The notes beneath the pieces are model-generated. The model saw only the letters and a list, made by a program, of their open reading frames with translations, was not told the origin of the DNA and made no database searches. A program made the translations under genes and the position numbers. DNA of 60,000 nt, taken from contig CM043969.1 of the NCBI GenBank assembly GCA_014529385.2, positions 23,918,446 to 23,978,445 of the forward strand. Direction: 5' to 3'. The stretch is from Adiantum capillus-veneris (Eukaryota; Streptophyta; Polypodiopsida; Polypodiales; Pteridaceae). This document shows positions 58,250 through 60,000 of the stretch, one piece after another (the stretch's first letter is position 1; each line of letters begins with the position of its first letter).

Positions 58250-59926
58250 ATGACTGACAACAACAACACAGATGTGTTCAAGATGTTTGCTGCTGAGGAC
58301 AGGTTGGATGGGGACAACTACCCCATGTGGGCTTATATGATGCAACATGTTCTTGTGTCAAAGGGTGTCTGGAACATTGTGTAGGGCATTGATGTACGTC
58401 TTGGTTCTGAGGATGTAGGCGATGTTGAGGATGTTGCAGGTCTTGCTGCAAGGATTGCAGTTGTTAGAGTTGTTTTGCCTACGGCAGAACAAGCTCATTG
58501 GGATGTTAAGGATGCGCAGGCTCATGCATTGATTGCGTTGTCTGTGAAGCGCACCATTGTTCCTCACATTCGTTCAGCAAAATCTGCAAAACAGGCTTGG
58601 GATATTCTAGCAGGTCTTTATGCAAGCCGCAATGAGGCTAAAAGTGCTTTGTTGCGTAAAGAGCTGGAGTCGAAGATTATGCATGAGGAAGATGATATAG
58701 ACACTTTCCTTGCTAGTGTCAAGGATATCAATGAGCAGCTTATTTCTACAGGTGAAGTCATTTCAGATAGTTCCCTTGTGCAGACTGTTCTTGATGCCTT
58801 ACCACATTCCTACCAGACTTTTGCTAGTACTTGGAGACTTATGACCCAAGGAAATCCTGAAGTTGTCAAGTTTGATGCATTATGCACATTGTTGTTGCAA
58901 GAGTCACTTTCCAGAAAAAACAGGACTAGGCAGCGTGCAGTTGAACAGGCTTTTATTGCTTCTCAAAGAAAGGGTGGTAACAGTAATGCAACCACTTCTC
59001 ATGGTTTTGCTGCGAGTGGCAAAAATTTTGTTCCTAATGCTTCTGCTGGCAGCACTTCATCTGGCAATTCTGGTGATAAGGGCAAAAAGAAGATGCGTTG
59101 CCATTATTGTAAATCCAATGATCACTTGATCAAGTCGTGTCCTAAGTTGAAGGCCAAAGAGACTAAGAAGAAAGAGGGTGGTTCCACTGCAAATGCTGGT
59201 TCCACTACAAATGCAGTCATTGTTGAGTCTTCTGTGAAAGGAGACTGTGTTGCTGATGTTGATGCAGAATGGGCGTTTAGCGTAGAGTGCACTTACAATC
59301 CTGCTGTCCATGATGCATGCTTGTCAGTTGTTGCTGCAGATTCACATGTGTGGTATTTCGAGAGTGGTGCTACAAAGCACATTACCTCACATCATGAATT
59401 GTTTACCTCTCTCGAGTCTGTCCCTCATGGGAATTCAGTCACTTGTGCCAACAACGCCTCTTATCCAGTTCAGGGAGTTGGAAAGATTGTGCTCACTGCT
59501 GCTAATGGCAGTTCCTTCACACTTGTTGATGCACTTTATGTACCTAGGATCAAGAAGAATCTCTGGTCTGTATCCGCACTTGCTAGACTTGGACTTGTAG
59601 TCAAATTTGTGGATGACCGATGTACAGTTCATGATCTCAGTTTTGTTGATGAAATTGTTGCATCTGGCCTTTTGTGCCGTGGGCTGTATAAGCTCACTTT
59701 GTATGACAAGTGTGGACAAAATTTTGCAAATGCTGTTGCAGATTCAAGGGCTATTTCAAATGCAAAACTTTGGCATGCACGTTTTGGTCATCTGAATTTT
59801 GCCAGTTTGCTGCGTTTGCAAAAATCCGATATGGTTGCTTCTTTGCCGCCTCTTGAAGCACCTGTCAAACATGTTTGTGAAGTCCGAAGTTTTTATGTGC
59901 TTCAAACAATTTCTGGCTATGGCTGA
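58250..59926 (+). pseudogene. gag-pol of copia element H (stop at codon 45, integrase deletion)
   Basis: It starts MTDNNNTDVFKMFAAEDRLD, then DNYPMWAYMMQHVLV. An amber codon at 58382-58384 interrupts gag, and the frame continues unchanged: AHALIALSVKRTIVPHIRSA, KQAWDILAGLYASRNEAKSA, EDDIDTFLASVKDINEQLIS, then the knuckle CHYCKSNDHLIKSC. The protease is WYFESGATKHIT (ESG where DSG is usual). The pre-integrase block KLWHARFGHLNFASLLRLQK follows. Right after PVKHVCE the next codons jump to late integrase sequence, which in another frame reads FKQFLAMAENVSKC and TLRSDRWGEYMSHEFN. The CxxC and first integrase block are missing, so there is an internal deletion with a frameshift near 59880. Confidence 0.9.
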
Positions 59927-60000
59927 AAATGTCTCGAAATGTACTATGGGCACCCTCCGTTCTGATCGATGGGGGGAGTATATGTCTCATGAATTTAATG

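Larger units (their letters stand above)
57744..60000 (+). mobile_element. Ty1/copia retrotransposon H, 5' part
   Basis: A short LTR, a primer-binding site and a gag-protease-pre-integrase frame in plus orientation, running off the window end. The 3' part is not visible. Confidence 0.85.

Overview
This is nuclear DNA from a land plant with a large, transposon-rich genome. I infer a fern-like or other large-genome plant with low confidence: there are only two host genes in 60 kb, long CT/GA, CA/TG and TA microsatellites, and several generations of nested LTR retrotransposons. There is no sign of bacterial or organellar gene organisation.

Host genes. (1) A complete three-exon gene on the minus strand (6174 to 4095) encodes a 470-residue trichome-birefringence-like (TBL) wall-polysaccharide O-acetyltransferase with a membrane anchor, a GDS motif and a DxxH motif. 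(2) A DNL-type (Zim17/Tim15/HEP) zinc-finger gene on the minus strand has three 3' exons at 27093-26419. A phase-compatible transit-peptide-like first exon lies at 57119-56921. If these join, the protein is 240 residues and intron 1 is about 29.8 kb, filled almost wholly with nested retrotransposons. The last intron is only 66 bp, in frame and free of stops.

Layout. 0-4 kb: old LINE and Ty3/gypsy debris with short tandem duplications. 4-7 kb: the TBL gene and its CT/GA-rich upstream region. 7.3-9.3 kb: two divergent tRNA-derived SINE-like units and a repeat family ending in CT/CA microsatellites. 9.6-20.2 kb: an old plus-strand LTR element with very short (about 140 bp) LTRs, split by a non-autonomous minus-strand LTR element (13022-18804, TSD TTAGG). 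20-26 kb: a LINE 3' end, microsatellites and a strong about 160-bp foldback at 23401-23564. 26.4-57.1 kb: the DNL gene and its putative giant intron. 57.7 kb to the end: the 5' part of a plus-strand Ty1/copia element.

The nest inside the intron can be read from target-site duplications. Element C (28614-51430, TSD CATTA, non-autonomous, about 1-kb LTRs) lies in an older LTR-like sequence. Chromovirus A (29385-42489) is inserted in C's 5' LTR. Gypsy B (34072-40660, TSD GGGCA) is inserted between A's RNase H and integrase. Copia D (44848-50429, TSD TACCT) is inserted in C's internal region. Relatives of B and C lie at 27.5-28.1 and 51.7-55.6 kb. All retroelement coding regions carry stops or frameshifts, except A's integrase-chromodomain segment, which is a single long open frame.

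All family calls come from reading motifs by eye; no search, alignment or folding program was run.
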